From contig NC_052481.1 of assembly GCF_009730915.1 (NCBI RefSeq), positions 20,868,461-20,932,460 of the forward strand: a stretch of DNA of 64,000 nt, given 5' to 3'. Under the pieces are notes generated by a model. It was not told the DNA's origin, searched no databases, and saw nothing but the letters and a program-made list of their open reading frames with translations. Positions 49,779 through 61,859 of this stretch are shown piece by piece. Source of the stretch: Dioscorea cayenensis subsp. rotundata (lineage: Eukaryota > Streptophyta > Magnoliopsida > Dioscoreales > Dioscoreaceae). Numbering within the stretch: position 1 is the stretch's first letter; each line of letters begins with the position of its first letter. The translations under genes were made by a program, and so were the position numbers.

Positions 49779-51595
49779 GTGGATAAATCACAACTTTATT
49801 GAAGTAGAAAGACAAACAAGATTCTCTGAGGCTTGATGACAAAGGACACAGGTATCAGTGGAATTTTGGAAGTTGCAACCTCTCTTGAAGAGGTTATTTA
49901 AAGTGAGAATTTTATCCTCCCTAGCAAGCCAGCAGAAAAGAGTGATTTTACTAGGACAGTGGGATTTCCAGAAAAATTTGTGAAGGGGACATCGAGTACC
50001 ACCGTCAATAAGAAATTTGTAGAAGGATTTGACTGTGAACTTGTCATGTTTATCTAGGGACCAGGAAGGGGAATTATCCTGATTAAGGGTGATGCGGGAT
50101 CGAAAGGGAGTGCAATGTGGAGTTTACTCCCTGCCCAAAAGAAGGATTTATTTGGGTGGAATGTGAGAGAGCACACCATTTGGGCTCCCAATTAGGTAGT
50201 TGGTGTGAATGATTTTTGACCCAACCACAATTAGGATTGCAAAGAAGTTTCCACCACCATTTCGAGGAGAGCTATGTTGAATTCTTGGAGATTGATAATC
50301 CCCGACCTCCCATGTTTCTAGGTCTGGTGATTACTGTTCCAAGCAACCCGATCCGATGCCTTTGGAACGCATAAATCGAGGTCCTTTCCACAAAAAATCA
50401 CGGCGAATTTTGTCAATTTCTTTGATTACCCAGACGGGAAGTTTGAACACTGACATCCAGATGAGCTGGAGCAGTAGAAACCTGTAATTAATGAGTTGAT
50501 CGACCACCAAGGGATAAGTAGTTTGCTCTCCGTGGGAGTGAGTCTAGAACGGACCATTTGGATGAGTTTAGCCAATCTACTCTTCTAGGTCTTTTTCCGG
50601 ATAACGGGACCCCTAAGTAGGTGAGAGGAGACAATTCCGGAGCAGGTTTAAAAATTACAGCGAGAAGAAGGATGAGGTTGGAATCCAAAATTTGTGGAGT
50701 AAAGGCAACTTTTCGAAAAATTAATGGTTAGACCTGAAGATCCTTCAAAAATGTAGAGAATTAGTTTGATAATTCGGAGGTCTTCATGTCCACCGGCAGA
50801 GAAGATTAAAAGGTCATCTGCATATTGAAGATGACAGATGCTATCTGAATGGTCAAGTGGAACTCCCACAATAACTTTGGATCTAAGGGCGTGTGTGAAC
50901 ATAGCGCTCAAAGTGTCGCGACAGGGAGCGAAAAGAAGGGAGAAGGGGTCGCCTTGGCGGAGACCCCTTTGCAACGAATATATCCTTGTGTGGTGCCATT
51001 GATGATGAATTGTGCCTTCGCGAGCAGGAGAATAGTATGGATCCGGGATATCCATCTAGGTCCAAAGCCTCTAGCGACAAGAACTTCCGATGGGAAGTTC
51101 CGATCAAGAGAGTCAAAAACTTTGGCAAAATCCACTTTGAAAACATATCCAAGGTTTACTGTTTACGTAACTTAAAAATAACTTCTGAGCCCCAATGATA
51201 TTGTGCTGCAATGCATCTACCCTTGATAAAACCAGATTGAGCCTCATCGACCGGTCATCGATCAAGGTGCTTAGGCGGGATGCAAGGATCTTGGATATAA
51301 TCTTACAGGTGGAGTTGATTAAACTTATGGGGCGAAAATCAAATACCAGCCCTGGATTATTGTTTTTGGCAATGAGAGCTATGTGTATCCAGTTTAGTCG
51401 CTCAAAGTTGAGGGATCCATCATGGAAATCCTCGCAAAGTTTAACTAAAGTGTCCTTAATGGTGGTCCAGTGTTTTTGAAAAAAGAAGATTGGAAATCCA
51501 TCTGGGCCGGGAGCTTTATCTGAATTTAAATTGAAGGCGACTTGTTTTATCTCTTCAATGGAAAATGGGTTTTTCAAGTCGAGAGGTCAAAATGA
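49779..51595 (-). mobile_element. LINE fragment: reverse transcriptase and zf-RVT (minus)
   Basis: The terminal motif GTGGATAAATCAC is at 49779-49791. On the minus strand 51577-51113 encodes the reverse transcriptase fingers (NSDKAPGPDGFP, DFRPISLINSTCKIISKILA). The palm follows at 51055-50648 (QRGLRQGDPFS, HLQYADDLLIFSAGG), then LTYLGVPLSGKRPRRVDW near 50630-50560. The zf-RVT region (FFWKSHCPSKITLFCWLARE, CVLCHQASE) runs to about 49830. It is the best preserved LINE here but still has frame shifts and lacks its 5' half. Confidence 0.85.
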
Positions 51596-51599
51596 TCCT

Positions 51600-52263
51600 T
51601 ATAGACGTAAATAAATGTTGCCAATCCGAGGAGATGCATTGGTTAGGGGGTGCGAAAAGGGTTGAGTGCCCCTACTCTAGTCATTTATGGGAATTTTTTT
51701 CACACATTTTTAATCCTTTTACCACGCCTCATTCAATACAAAAACCTTTGGACATCCACAGTTACAATCTCTTGATTCCTCTTCCGAGACATATCCGGGA
51801 TCTCATCTCCGAACTATTTTTGTGGAACATTTGGCTAGAACAAAAATTCCGCATATTTCCATCTAAAAGCTTTACCGTGCTTACATTGTCATGCTTTAGA
51901 TCCGCTAACATGCTTCTCTCATGGTTATCTACAGACTCAGACAGTCATCTGCAACCCAACACGATGCTTCACGAAAAATCAGCGTTCACTCAACTTTCTT
52001 ACCGAAAGAGTTTCCCACCAGGCCGACAACTCGGCGCCTGACATTGCACATGAGTAATCCTCCTTCTTCTCTATCCGGAGCGGACCTATAGCTCCGAGCG
52101 CGCCTTTCGTCGGTCCAGGTGTTTATTTTCGATATTGTTCTTTCTTTGCTCCTCTGTTTAGTAATATTTGCCTTTACTCACTTCGGTGAGGGCTCTTTTG
52201 TCATCTGTTTCATTCTGCATCTTGTTGTCCTTTAGTTTTTCAATAAATCGGTGGTTTATCCAC
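51600..52263 (+). mobile_element. LINE 3' part (plus), head-to-head with the previous LINE
   Basis: The plus strand encodes CPYSSHLWEFFSHIF, LPRHIRDLISELFLWNIWL and EQKFRIF, the region after the zf-RVT cysteines. A 3' UTR follows and ends in CAATAAATCGGTGGTTTATCCAC (motif at 52251-52263). 5'-truncated. Confidence 0.65.
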
Positions 52264-52760
52264 ATTTACTTCAAAAGAAAAGACAAACAAGACAAACTCG
52301 ATGAAAAAGAAACAGATGAGTCTCTCACCATAGGCAAGTCATTCATTATGTATATATATATATATATTTGGGGCTATTGCTATTGGATCCAAGACCTTTT
52401 GGTCAAATGCAATAATTTTATCTAATTTTTATTTAAAAATTTTAATTTAATCCAAATCATTTATAACTCAAAATAGCCAAAATTTGACTCTACATCCCTT
52501 TCACACCATTAACAGTGTTGACGGATTATTTTAAACAATAAAAAACAGAGCACGGTGTTTAGTGACGGTAGTTGTCACTTGCCACGGATTATTTTTAAAT
52601 TTTAAATTTAAAAAAAAAAAAAAACGAATGATTCAAATGGCTACCTGGGCCCTTTGTATGACTTTTTTTTTTCTGCATTGCTCTGTTGACTGTGGAAAAA
52701 TTCCCTTGAGGAGAACCTTGATCAGTGGATGCCAAGGGAGGAACCAAATGATCGGAACAT
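52264..52760. other. Spacer upstream of the receptor-like protein gene
   Basis: A+T-rich with an (AT)n run near 52350-52366 and poly(A)/poly(T) tracts. No gene. Confidence 0.5.
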
Positions 52761-52763
52761 AAG

Positions 52764-52774
52764 ATATATATAAA
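52764..52774 (+). promoter_or_regulatory. TATA box of the receptor-like protein gene
   Basis: ATATATATAAA lies about 45-55 bases before the first in-frame ATG, in a sensible place if the leader is short. Confidence 0.4.
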
Positions 52775-52817
52775 GCTCCAACAAAGAAAATACACTAACA
52801 ATTTCCCCTTGCTAGCA

Positions 52818-55791
52818 ATGCCTGTTCTCCTATACCTGCTGCCTCTACTACTACTACTACTAGTATTTGGACTTGCTGTTATATGCAGTGATGCAGCAGC
52901 TCTTGTTCCCAATGTTGAACATCCTACAAATTGCATAGAGAGTGAGAGAATGGCCCTTCTTGATTTCAAGAAGAACATTATTGATCCATACAACAACCTA
53001 TCTTCCTGGGTAGGACATGCATGCTGTTCTTGGGATGGTGTTCAATGTGACAACACAACTGGCAACATCGTAGGACTGGCCCTGGGCCAGCACGGATCAG
53101 TAATTTTCCATCTGCAGGGAGGTGAGATCTCTCCAACTTTGCTTTCTCTTCAACACTTGAATTATCTTGACTTGAGTGGGAATGACTTCAGAGGAACAAA
53201 TGTTCCATCATTCATCAGCCATTTCAAGGATTTGAAGTACCTCAACCTTGCCAGAGCTGGCTTTGGAGGACCTGTTCCTTCCAGTTTTGGAAATCTCTCC
53301 AGTTTGCAGACTCTTGACCTCTCATATAATGATGGAGTTTATGTTGATGATGCTGCTCATCAATGGCTTTCTCATCTTACTTCATTGCAACACCTTGTTT
53401 TCAGTGGTGTCACCTTTAGCAGTCACTCATCCAATAGTTTGTTTCTAGCTCTGAACAAACTTCCTTCCATAAATGAGATACGTCTGTCTGAGTGTCAGCT
53501 TCAAAGTATTCCTCCTTCCATTCCCCATCTGAATTTCTCATCTCTCTTAGTTCTTGATCTCTCGTTCAATTCCATCAATTTCTCAGTGTCTCCCTGGGTG
53601 TTCAATCTCAAAAGCCTTGAATATCTAGATCTCAGTAACAATATTTTTGGGTCATCTATCTCTGCAGATTATTTGTCTAGTAATTTTAGTACTGACATAG
53701 CTAAAGGCGTAGGCAATCTTTGTAACCTGAAAACTCTTGATCTGTCCGACAGCAACATGGGCATGAGACTAGCAGAACTCAATTTTACTGGGTGTATTAA
53801 GGATAGTCTGCAGCTCATTTGCATTTAAGCGATGCTAATCTTGATGGAGATATACCAGACTGGATGGGGGACATAAAAAGATCTCAAGGTCCTTGATCTC
53901 TCAGAAAACTCAATCTCCGGCTCTTTGACTTCATCCATTTGTGAGACTCTCCCTTTTGAGTCATTAAATCTTTTTCAAAACAAATTAAATGGCACTTTAC
54001 CACTGGAAATTGGAAAAACTTACAGAGCTGGAAAGTTTGGATCTTGGTGAGAATCAGATGCGTGAGTGCTATAACTGAAGCACACTTTTTCTGATCTGCA
54101 GAAGTTAAATGTGCTTCTGTATGCAGTCCAATTCATTCGTTTTTCAATGTGAGTTCTAACTGGATTCCACCTTTTCTTCTCCAAGAATTGAGAATCAGGT
54201 CTTGTTCAGTGGGCTCAGAATTTCCAACATGGCTCCAGACGCAACACAAGTTGAATGTACTTGACATATCTACATACAGGAATCTCAAGCACTGTCCCCA
54301 GACTGGTTTTTGGAACCTGGTTAGCGTCAATCTTGCAGAGATGTACATGTCTGAAAATCAGATTGAGGGAATGCTGCCCAAGTTCTCAACTTCCATGCAG
54401 CTGAATACCATTGATCTTTCTTCCAATCGGTTCTATGGACCTCTACCAGGTTTCTGGGTTCATCCATCTCCTACATAAATTTTTCCAATAACTCATTCTC
54501 AGGTTCTATCACTCAAATGATAACAGAGAACTTTCCGGCTATGTCACATAATGCATATTTGAAGCTCCTGCTGCTCTCAATGAACAAATTAAATGGCACT
54601 CTTCCCCTCTCGTTGTGTCAAATACAGGGACTACAAGTTCTTGATATCTCGAAAAACAATTTATCCGGTGAGCTACCAGATTGCTTGTGGAATTCGTCTG
54701 CTCTGTGGATTTTGAATTTGTCAAACAACAATTTGACCGGAGCTATACCAGATTCAATATCTTATCTTCCTCAACTAGCTCAACTTCGCTTGAGCCATAA
54801 CAAATTGTCTGGGGAAATTCCTGCCATACTGAAGAATTGCAGTCAACTTGAGGTTCTTGATCTCGGTTACAACAACTTTGCTGGAAGTATACCAATTTGG
54901 GTTGGAGAAAGCTTATCAAGATTGGTTATTCTCATCTTAAGAGCAAATACCTTTAGTGATCACATCCCACAGGAAATTCCTCAACTAAAGTATCTACAAA
55001 TCCTTGATTTGTCACGCAATAATTTTTCAGGTCCCATCCCTGTGAGTTTTGGAAACCTCAGTGCCATGCAAAGCCTTTTCAATTCTGATCTTTTATGGTA
55101 TGGTATTTTAGGAGTCCAAGATACAATAATGGTGGCATCCAACGGGAAAGAAAAGGAATATTCCCAGCGTCTTCTTCCATATGTGAAAATCATGGACCTC
55201 TCCAACAATGTGTTGACAGGGGGCATCCCTGAAGAGATTGCAAGTTTGTTTGGTCTACAGAGTTTGCACCTCTCTGAAAACCAATTAGATGGTGAGATCC
55301 CAGATAAGTTGGGTCAGTTACAACAACTTGAATCACTAGATTTGTCAAGAAACAAACTCTTTGGGAGCATACCTTCAACCTTTTCAAACTTGACATCCTT
55401 GAGCGACTTCAATGTATCTTATAACGACTTGTCAGGGAAAATACCATCAGGCAACCAGTTCAACACCTTCACAGACCCTTCCATTTATACTGGTAATCAT
55501 CTTTGTGGATTCCCTTTAACTGACAATTGTACTAAAGGTGGCGGACCAATTCAGGAAAAGCCAAGTAATGGAAATGAAGATGATGATGGTGAGATAGTAT
55601 GGATGTACATTGGATTCTTGTCAGGATTTGCGGTTGGATTCTGGACCATCTGGGGTGTCTTGATCTTCAAAAACAAGTGGAGATATGCCTACTTTAGGTA
55701 CACAGACACAACTTGTGAGAATATCCATGCCTGGGTTGTTGTCAGCTTTGCGAGGATGAAGAGCAAGATCATGTCAAAGTCAAACCACTAG
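52818..55791 (+). CDS. LRR receptor-like protein (EIX/Cf-type RLP)
   Basis: Cell-surface receptor without a kinase. Such proteins signal through partner kinases in defence. The ATG at 52818 starts a hydrophobic signal peptide (LLYLLPLLLLLLVFGLAV). The LRRNT follows with paired cysteines (NCIESERMALLDFKKNI..CCSWDGVQC), then many LxxLxLxxN-type repeats (for example LNYLDLSGNDF, LQVLDISKNNLSGELP, LESLDLSRNKLFGSIP), a non-LRR island (near 55110-55200), the LRRCT motif NHLCGFPLTDNC, an acidic juxtamembrane stretch (NEDDDGEI), one TM helix (WMYIGFLSGFAVGFWTIWGV) and a short basic tail ending at 55791. It appears to be a single exon. Frame breaks occur near 53825, in the A5 runs 53875-53879 and 54014-54018, near 54060 and at 54475. 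LINE-derived DNA surrounds the gene. Functional status is uncertain. Confidence 0.85.
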
Positions 55792-55918
55792 AGATGTCTG
55801 TCATCATGTGTGTACTTTTCTAATATAAGTACAGTCTGGTGTTGTATAATATCTGCTGTAATATTTAATAACACATATCCATATCACAGCTGCTGTATTT
55901 TGAACCATGTTCATTACA

Positions 55919-55941
55919 TCTTCTTCTTCTTCTTCTTCTTT
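55919..55941. repeat. (TTC)n microsatellite
   Basis: About seven TTC/CTT repeats in the 3' flank of the receptor-like protein gene. Confidence 0.85.
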
Positions 55942-57000
55942 ACTTGTTGATTTGCTGCCTCATCTTCGTCATTGGTTATCCTATCATCCAGGTTTGTTTT
56001 TTGTTCCCTCTAAATTAAAATCATTTTTTTAATTTAATGATAGCAGTTGGTTGCTATAGCTTTTACAGTGGATAAATTTTAGAAAGCTTGCAGAGAACTT
56101 AGTCCACTTGTTTGAAACTAGTTGGTTTCTTATGTTAAGTAATGCACCTGCTTCCCTCTTTTACAAAACTAACTTACCTACCTTTCAAACATCTAATACA
56201 AACACTCAATCAAAACACTCTCAAGCCTTCACACATTAACACAAACATTAACTGAACTCTTTACATTAAACATTAACTGAACTCTTCTCAGCTTCCTCCT
56301 CTGCTTCTTCTTCAATTACCTGACAACAAGTTTTACTTAAACAGGCTTGAGGTGTTGCGTGTGAGGAAGCGCGGAACTAGTGTGGCAATTCGTCGAACAC
56401 TTGATGTCAGATATCACAATACCCTAGAATCACATGCAAATGAATAGGGCAGATGCAAAGATAACTGTGGACCCCACTCTCTTTAAAATTATCTTTTTGT
56501 TTTTTTATTTAATTTAATTAGTTTCATTTAAAAGTTTTATCTTATCCTTTCATAACCTTCTACCCATATTTTTAGACAACCTCCCATCCGTGCGATAAAT
56601 CTCAATAAAAAGGGATAACTTGCAGTCTTCTCCCTATCGCCTCTTTTAGCGGCGTGGTGGCGTAATCGAGAGGTTCTCCCTAGTCCCGATTGTCAAAGCG
56701 AGGATCTAAGCGACTTTCCAAATCGAGGTTAGGCGTTCATCCGATTGCGTACTTGTGGTGGTCTTGTTTTGGCGATGTTGGAGTGTTTTGTTTTAGGTGT
56801 TGTATGTTAGATGTTCTCCACTTGTAGGTTCTTCATGTTCTTTAAGTTTCTCTCTTTATAGTTCCGCTAGTGGTTCAGTGAATTCGAGTAAAAGCTTTTA
56901 CTTCTCCATGTTTTATCCTGGTTATTTATGGATGCCATTGTGTGAATATATATATTATCCTTCAAAGGTTAATTAGTAATGCTTTAGCAGTTTAATTTTT
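55942..57000. other. Intergenic region after the receptor-like protein gene
   Basis: No gene recognised. A direct repeat 'acattaactgaactctt' lies at about 56247 and 56270. The stretch 56590-56950 (regularly T-rich with CG-containing phrases) resembles retrotransposon 3' UTR but has no diagnostic motif. Confidence 0.4.
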
Positions 57001-57199
57001 CTTCTTGATGCAATCGTATCTGTTTGGGTTAGGATGTGCGAGTGTTTTGATTGAGGTCTTATAGTATCCAATGATATTTATTTTTCCCGATCCTTTATAA
57101 GATTAAGTGTTATACTCGGAATCCAAGACCTCTAGTTAATTTGTAAAGTTAGGGTTATTGAATTGATTTTATGTCTATAGGTTCTTTTTGTGGAGAGTT

Positions 57200-58558
57200 A
57201 AGTGGGAGTCAACTTGGATTTTTTGTGGGTTTAGCGAATATCGAGTAAGTATCCCACATATAAATTATACTATGTATATAGACTTTTGAAACTTGTTAAA
57301 TTTGTGAAAATATGTATTTTTATTTATTTATTTTTGGATAATTAGATTTCATGATATTATTCAAATTATATTTATATAATTAATACTAATTTCGGAATTA
57401 TTTTTAAATTATTTAATATTCAAATTAATGAGATTCTTTAGAATTCCACGTGTTGGTTTAGTTAAATTCGAATTTTTCAAATAATTCTTTTTAAATCCCG
57501 ATTCTTTTACTTTTGAAATTTCATATGATTTATGATGTTCAAAAATTTCGAATTTCGGATAATTATTTAAATTTTTGAATTCATGTGTTTAAAGTTCGAG
57601 TTTATATATTTATTTATTTATTTTTGAATTTAGGGTATTATTTAAATTTTTATTAAAGAATATTATTATTTTTTTATTATTTGTTCATATTTGTATTTCA
57701 TTAACCCGGGTGTATTTTTGATATGACAAAAATGGGATCATATTCATCGTATTCTCTGTACTTTTCGCTTGTCTTGAATTTTTGTTAGTTACATCGTTTT
57801 GTGACCAAAGTGACTTTGATATAGAAATTAGTCCCCAACTAACTTTGCAATAACCACATCGCTATCGGGGGTTAAAACACTCGACGTGTCGACTACGTAT
57901 TTTGTTCTAGAAACTATAGTTTCCCAACGCTTGCCGGTCGCGGAATATCGGCCTTTTGTTAATTTTTGGCTCGGGTCACCGAGGGTAAAAATATGACTTT
58001 TGTTTTGTCTCGGGTCACCGAGGGTAAATATATGAATTTTGTGATTTGTTTTGGGCAATAGTTGTTTGGGGGACCTATATGCTTAATTTTTGACATCTAT
58101 GTTAAGTGAATTAAACTTATGGTTGGTTTTTGCAAATTATTAAATTATGATTTTTGATAAGTGATCCCTATATTTTTAGTGGGTGCTTACTTTGGAGCAT
58201 CAAGCTCATAAATTTTTAGTTGTTATTTTTTTCTTTTCGGATCGAGGAGTAGAGGTCAGTGACGGATAGTTTAGCAGGGATCGTTGGGCCACCGTCAATC
58301 TTCTTAGCATGTAATAAGTCCCGTTTGTTGTGGGCATAGTTTTTATTTGATTAAATTTGTAGCAACTGTGCAAGACACTTAGTTATTTCTTTTAGTGCTG
58401 AACTCCATTCTTGTTTCTAGTCTTTGCTCTCTGTTAGATTTTTTGTGATTTGTTGAGAACAGGTTTTGAGGCCTTACATGCCTACTGGGCCTCAGCTTGG
58501 TGGGTGTGTGGCCGTTTGTCAGTGCACTGGGCCTGGGGAGCCAGGTTCGGGGCGTGAC
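57200..58558 (+). mobile_element. Probable LTR remnant ending GGGGCGTGACA
   Basis: Long non-coding sequence that changes from A+T-rich to G-rich and ends in TTCGGGGCGTGACA at 58558, a common 3' end of plant gypsy-type LTRs. It contains a tandem duplication of about 45 bases ('ctcgggtcaccgagggtaaa.atatga') at about 57970-58035. No left terminus or target duplication could be defined, so the superfamily is inferred. Confidence 0.4.
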
Positions 58559-59150
58559 AATAACATACAACCAATCTCACAAGAATAAAGTAAGAGACAC
58601 CAATTTAACGTGGTTCTACGTCCACGGGAGAACAATGCTTCACTATATCATGGGGGATAACAAGAGTACAAGAGTATAAAAAATAGGCATAAAACCACAA
58701 GAGGATTACCAAGCTCTAAGAACTAGCCTTACCTCAAAAACAAGGGTTTTACCTTGCTTTAATGAGATCAAGCAAGAACAAGAGCTCTCCTCTACACCAC
58801 TCTTTTCACTCTCTAAATACAAGAGAACTCACCCTCTCTATCTTTCTCTCTTTTCTCTCATTACACAACACCCAACAAACATAACTCTATATAAACAATA
58901 GAGCAATCTAGACCGTTGGATTAAAAGAGATCAAGATTTTGGTTTCATCACAAGGATATCAAGCCAATATTTAACATGAGGAAGTTAGGGCCCAGAGCAT
59001 GATGTGAGGGCTCCTGAGATGGACACATGGCTTGGCGATCAACTTGGGGCTCACAAGAACATGCCAAAGAGTGTGGGGATAATACAAAGCAAACCTCATA
59101 ACGGGTGGGGTCAAGTGAAACACTTGTTGACATGATATTATTTAAAAACA
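58559..59150. other. Repeat-like spacer
   Basis: Starts with 'agagacaccaatttaacgtggttctacgtccacggg', a phrase I associate with plant retrotransposon DNA. No reading frame is convincing. Probably a transposon fragment. Confidence 0.35.
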
Positions 59151-59155
59151 AAAAA

Positions 59156-59800
59156 TGGGATAAACCACATTCATAGTAAAAAACCAACAAAGTACAAGCC
59201 TCTACCAAAAGTAGAAAAAGAACAACAACACCAAAGGACAGACAGAGCCACTACCAGTGATTACAAAAACAACCCACACAAAAACTCTTCCAAGCGGGAA
59301 GAACACTTCCCACCCCAAACCACCACCAACCCAACCCCTACTCCTCGCTCGGCAAAAGTGTCTCCCCTGTCCTCGGAGTCTCAAAGAGATTCTCGGTGCG
59401 GGGTCCCAAGAACTCCAAGCTTCGACGGATACTGGACAAGGAGTCTTCAATCTTTTCCTGAGAGCGATCTGAAAATGAAGAACACCATAGCAAAACCATG
59501 CGATCAATTCTCAGGATAACAGTATGGACATGTAGAACAGTGGCATTGAAAATACATTCATTCTTAACAAACCAAACATTCCACATCATAACTTTAATCA
59601 CAAGATCCCAATATCCCTTAGAAAATGTCGAACTGACAACCTCCAAGGAAGAAATATCTGATGGAGAAAAACTACAAGAAACGTATGATGGAGGAGAAAC
59701 ACTGCAAGGAAAGCCAATTAGCAATTGTGCTTCGAGTCAAAGTCAACAAAGGAGTAAGGGACAATTAATTGGACGGTAAGACCATGCTCCCAAAAGAAAA
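59156..59800 (-). mobile_element. LINE 3' fragment (minus)
   Basis: The terminal motif TGGGATAAACCAC is at 59156-59168. On the minus strand 59724-59338 encodes FSKGYWDLVIKVMMWNVWFV and KNECIF, the conserved region after the zf-RVT cysteines (WNxWxxRNxxxF). Severely 5'-truncated. Confidence 0.65.
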
Positions 59801-60450
59801 GTTGCTGGGGTCCGGTCTTCTTCAAATCTTTTATTTTTTTTTAAAAAAAAAGACATGACATGATGTTGCGTGACATCTCTCACTATGAGAAAACTCTCCT
59901 CCCAAGACTCTTCTCCAAAATTTATATTTAAAATAAATAAATCATGAAAATTATTAAAAAAAACCGCTCCTTAAATAATAAAATATTCCAAATTCTATAC
60001 AACGAACCTAAATTATTTTTTTACAAAATAGTTGACCTCATTAAAAAAACCATATTTTATATAAAAGATTTAAATAAGTTATACTGGAGCTCTTGTAGAA
60101 ATATTCATATCTTTTTTTAGAATGACATGATAAAAAAATTTATTAGTTAAATATAATTTGTTAAAATCTTTTGGTTGTTTACATAACCGATTTTCATTAT
60201 TTTTTGTTACGCTTAGTTGACTTAATAATTTTTATGAAGGTTATAAACAATGTAACATCTTTTAACAAACCCTTCAACAAGTAATGTTTTTTTGTTTTTC
60301 AATAAAATACAATTTAATTATCGTTTAGAAAAAAATCAATTTTTTATGAACACTATTTTACGTTTCACTAGTCTCTAGAAAGAACGACGCACGAAAACGA
60401 GGAGATTTCACTCCAGGCATGAGTTTTTTTTTTGTTTTTTTTTTGAAGAA
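59801..60450. other. A+T-rich spacer
   Basis: No gene or element recognised. Several poly(A)/poly(T) tracts. Confidence 0.5.
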
Positions 60451-61800
60451 CCTCTCAAACAGAGAAGCTATTTATTAGAACAGAGAAAGAAAACAAAAAA
60501 CAAAAAAAGAAGATACAAAGGCCAGATGAAGACCAGATAACAAACACTACAAAAGAGAAAAACATAGCAACTTAGAAAGAAAACTCACTGCTTAAGATTG
60601 ATCTCATGATCCAAAAAGGTAAATCTTTTTCCAGTTAAGAAACAGATTGAGGTGTTGATGTTGAAAGCCAAGTGTAGCAAGATTGGCGGGCAGGAGAGCC
60701 CCAAGAGAGTGGCATTATATGGATTTGAGGCAGTGCCACATATCCAAAAAGGAATTTCGAGTTGCTAATTTGAGGTTGATATCTCAGGAAGAAGTGAAAT
60801 CCGAGTTCGAATAAGATCATGAATGACATCTTTGGTCGTTGAAAAATATAGTTAGCAGGGATCCGAAAGTTCCAAAGGCGATTATGAAGAGCAACTTCAA
60901 TAGCAAGTATGACACGAGAATGTTGTCCAGTGATTCTCTGAGAGCCACACCCTGCAAGAGAAATCTCAAATTTAGAATTCGTAAAGAAGAAACCAAAAGA
61001 GCAAACATGGAGATTGCGGTTGGTTTTTGCATGAGTGAAGAGGAATCCACCGTCGGCAGTAGAGAAATTGTATAGTATAAGTTTCCTGCCCAACAAATCT
61101 TTGGAACTGACAGAAAATTCTCCAACATGGGCCATAGTTCTGGTGACAATGAAATGGTAATTTGGGCGAACATTTTTAAAAATAGCATTACAACGGCTAA
61201 GCCACAAATGCCATGCACCAGCCGCTATGTAAGCCAAGATACACAGGGAATGGCTGTATTCAGTAACCCAATTGCCAGAAGAAAAACCATTATTGAAAAC
61301 AATAGAAGTGTTCAATAAGGAACTAAATTGTTCCCCAAACAATTCGAAAAGTACATCCACACTGGCCAAATAAGTGATCAATAGTCTCACGATGAAGACC
61401 ACACGCACTACACAGGAGAATCGGGACCAATGTGAATGCTATGAAGAAAAGCATAAGTGGAAAGACGACCTCTCAAACAGAGCCAAATAAAATGCTTAAT
61501 TTTAGGAGCAACAGGAATCAACCAAACAATTTTCCACCCCTCCCAATGATCTGCAAAACTATGTTGTTTGTTCAAGAAATGGTAAACTGCTGATGAGATT
61601 TTAGAGGTAGAAGCATTAGGCCACCAAACCCAATGATTGTTTGAAACATGATCAATTGAAGAAAAATTCTTATCAGTACAATCAATATGATTTCCAAATA
61701 GTAATTGTAACCCCTGAGAATCCCAGTGATCACCAGAAGTGAGGTCAGAAAAATTAAACTGTTCCAAATCAATATCCATGTTGAGAAAAGTGGGCTTCAA
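60451..61800 (-). mobile_element. LINE fragment with zf-RVT and RNase H-like domains
   Basis: The minus strand, 61800-61408, encodes WKIVWLIPVAPKIKHFIWLC and LRGRLSTYAFLHSIHIGPD (zf-RVT). From 61408 to 60635 it continues with the WHLWLSRCNAIFKN region and an RNase H-like domain (VILAIEVALHNRLWNF...). The 3' end carries CCTCTC-AAACA-GAGAAG (60451-60467), a 6-bp stem, next to a T-run. Same family as 41443-42660. Confidence 0.75.
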
Positions 61801-61859
61801 AGCAATCGGAATACTAAATATCCAAGGATCTCATAAAAGAGAAGTATTCACTGGATTAA

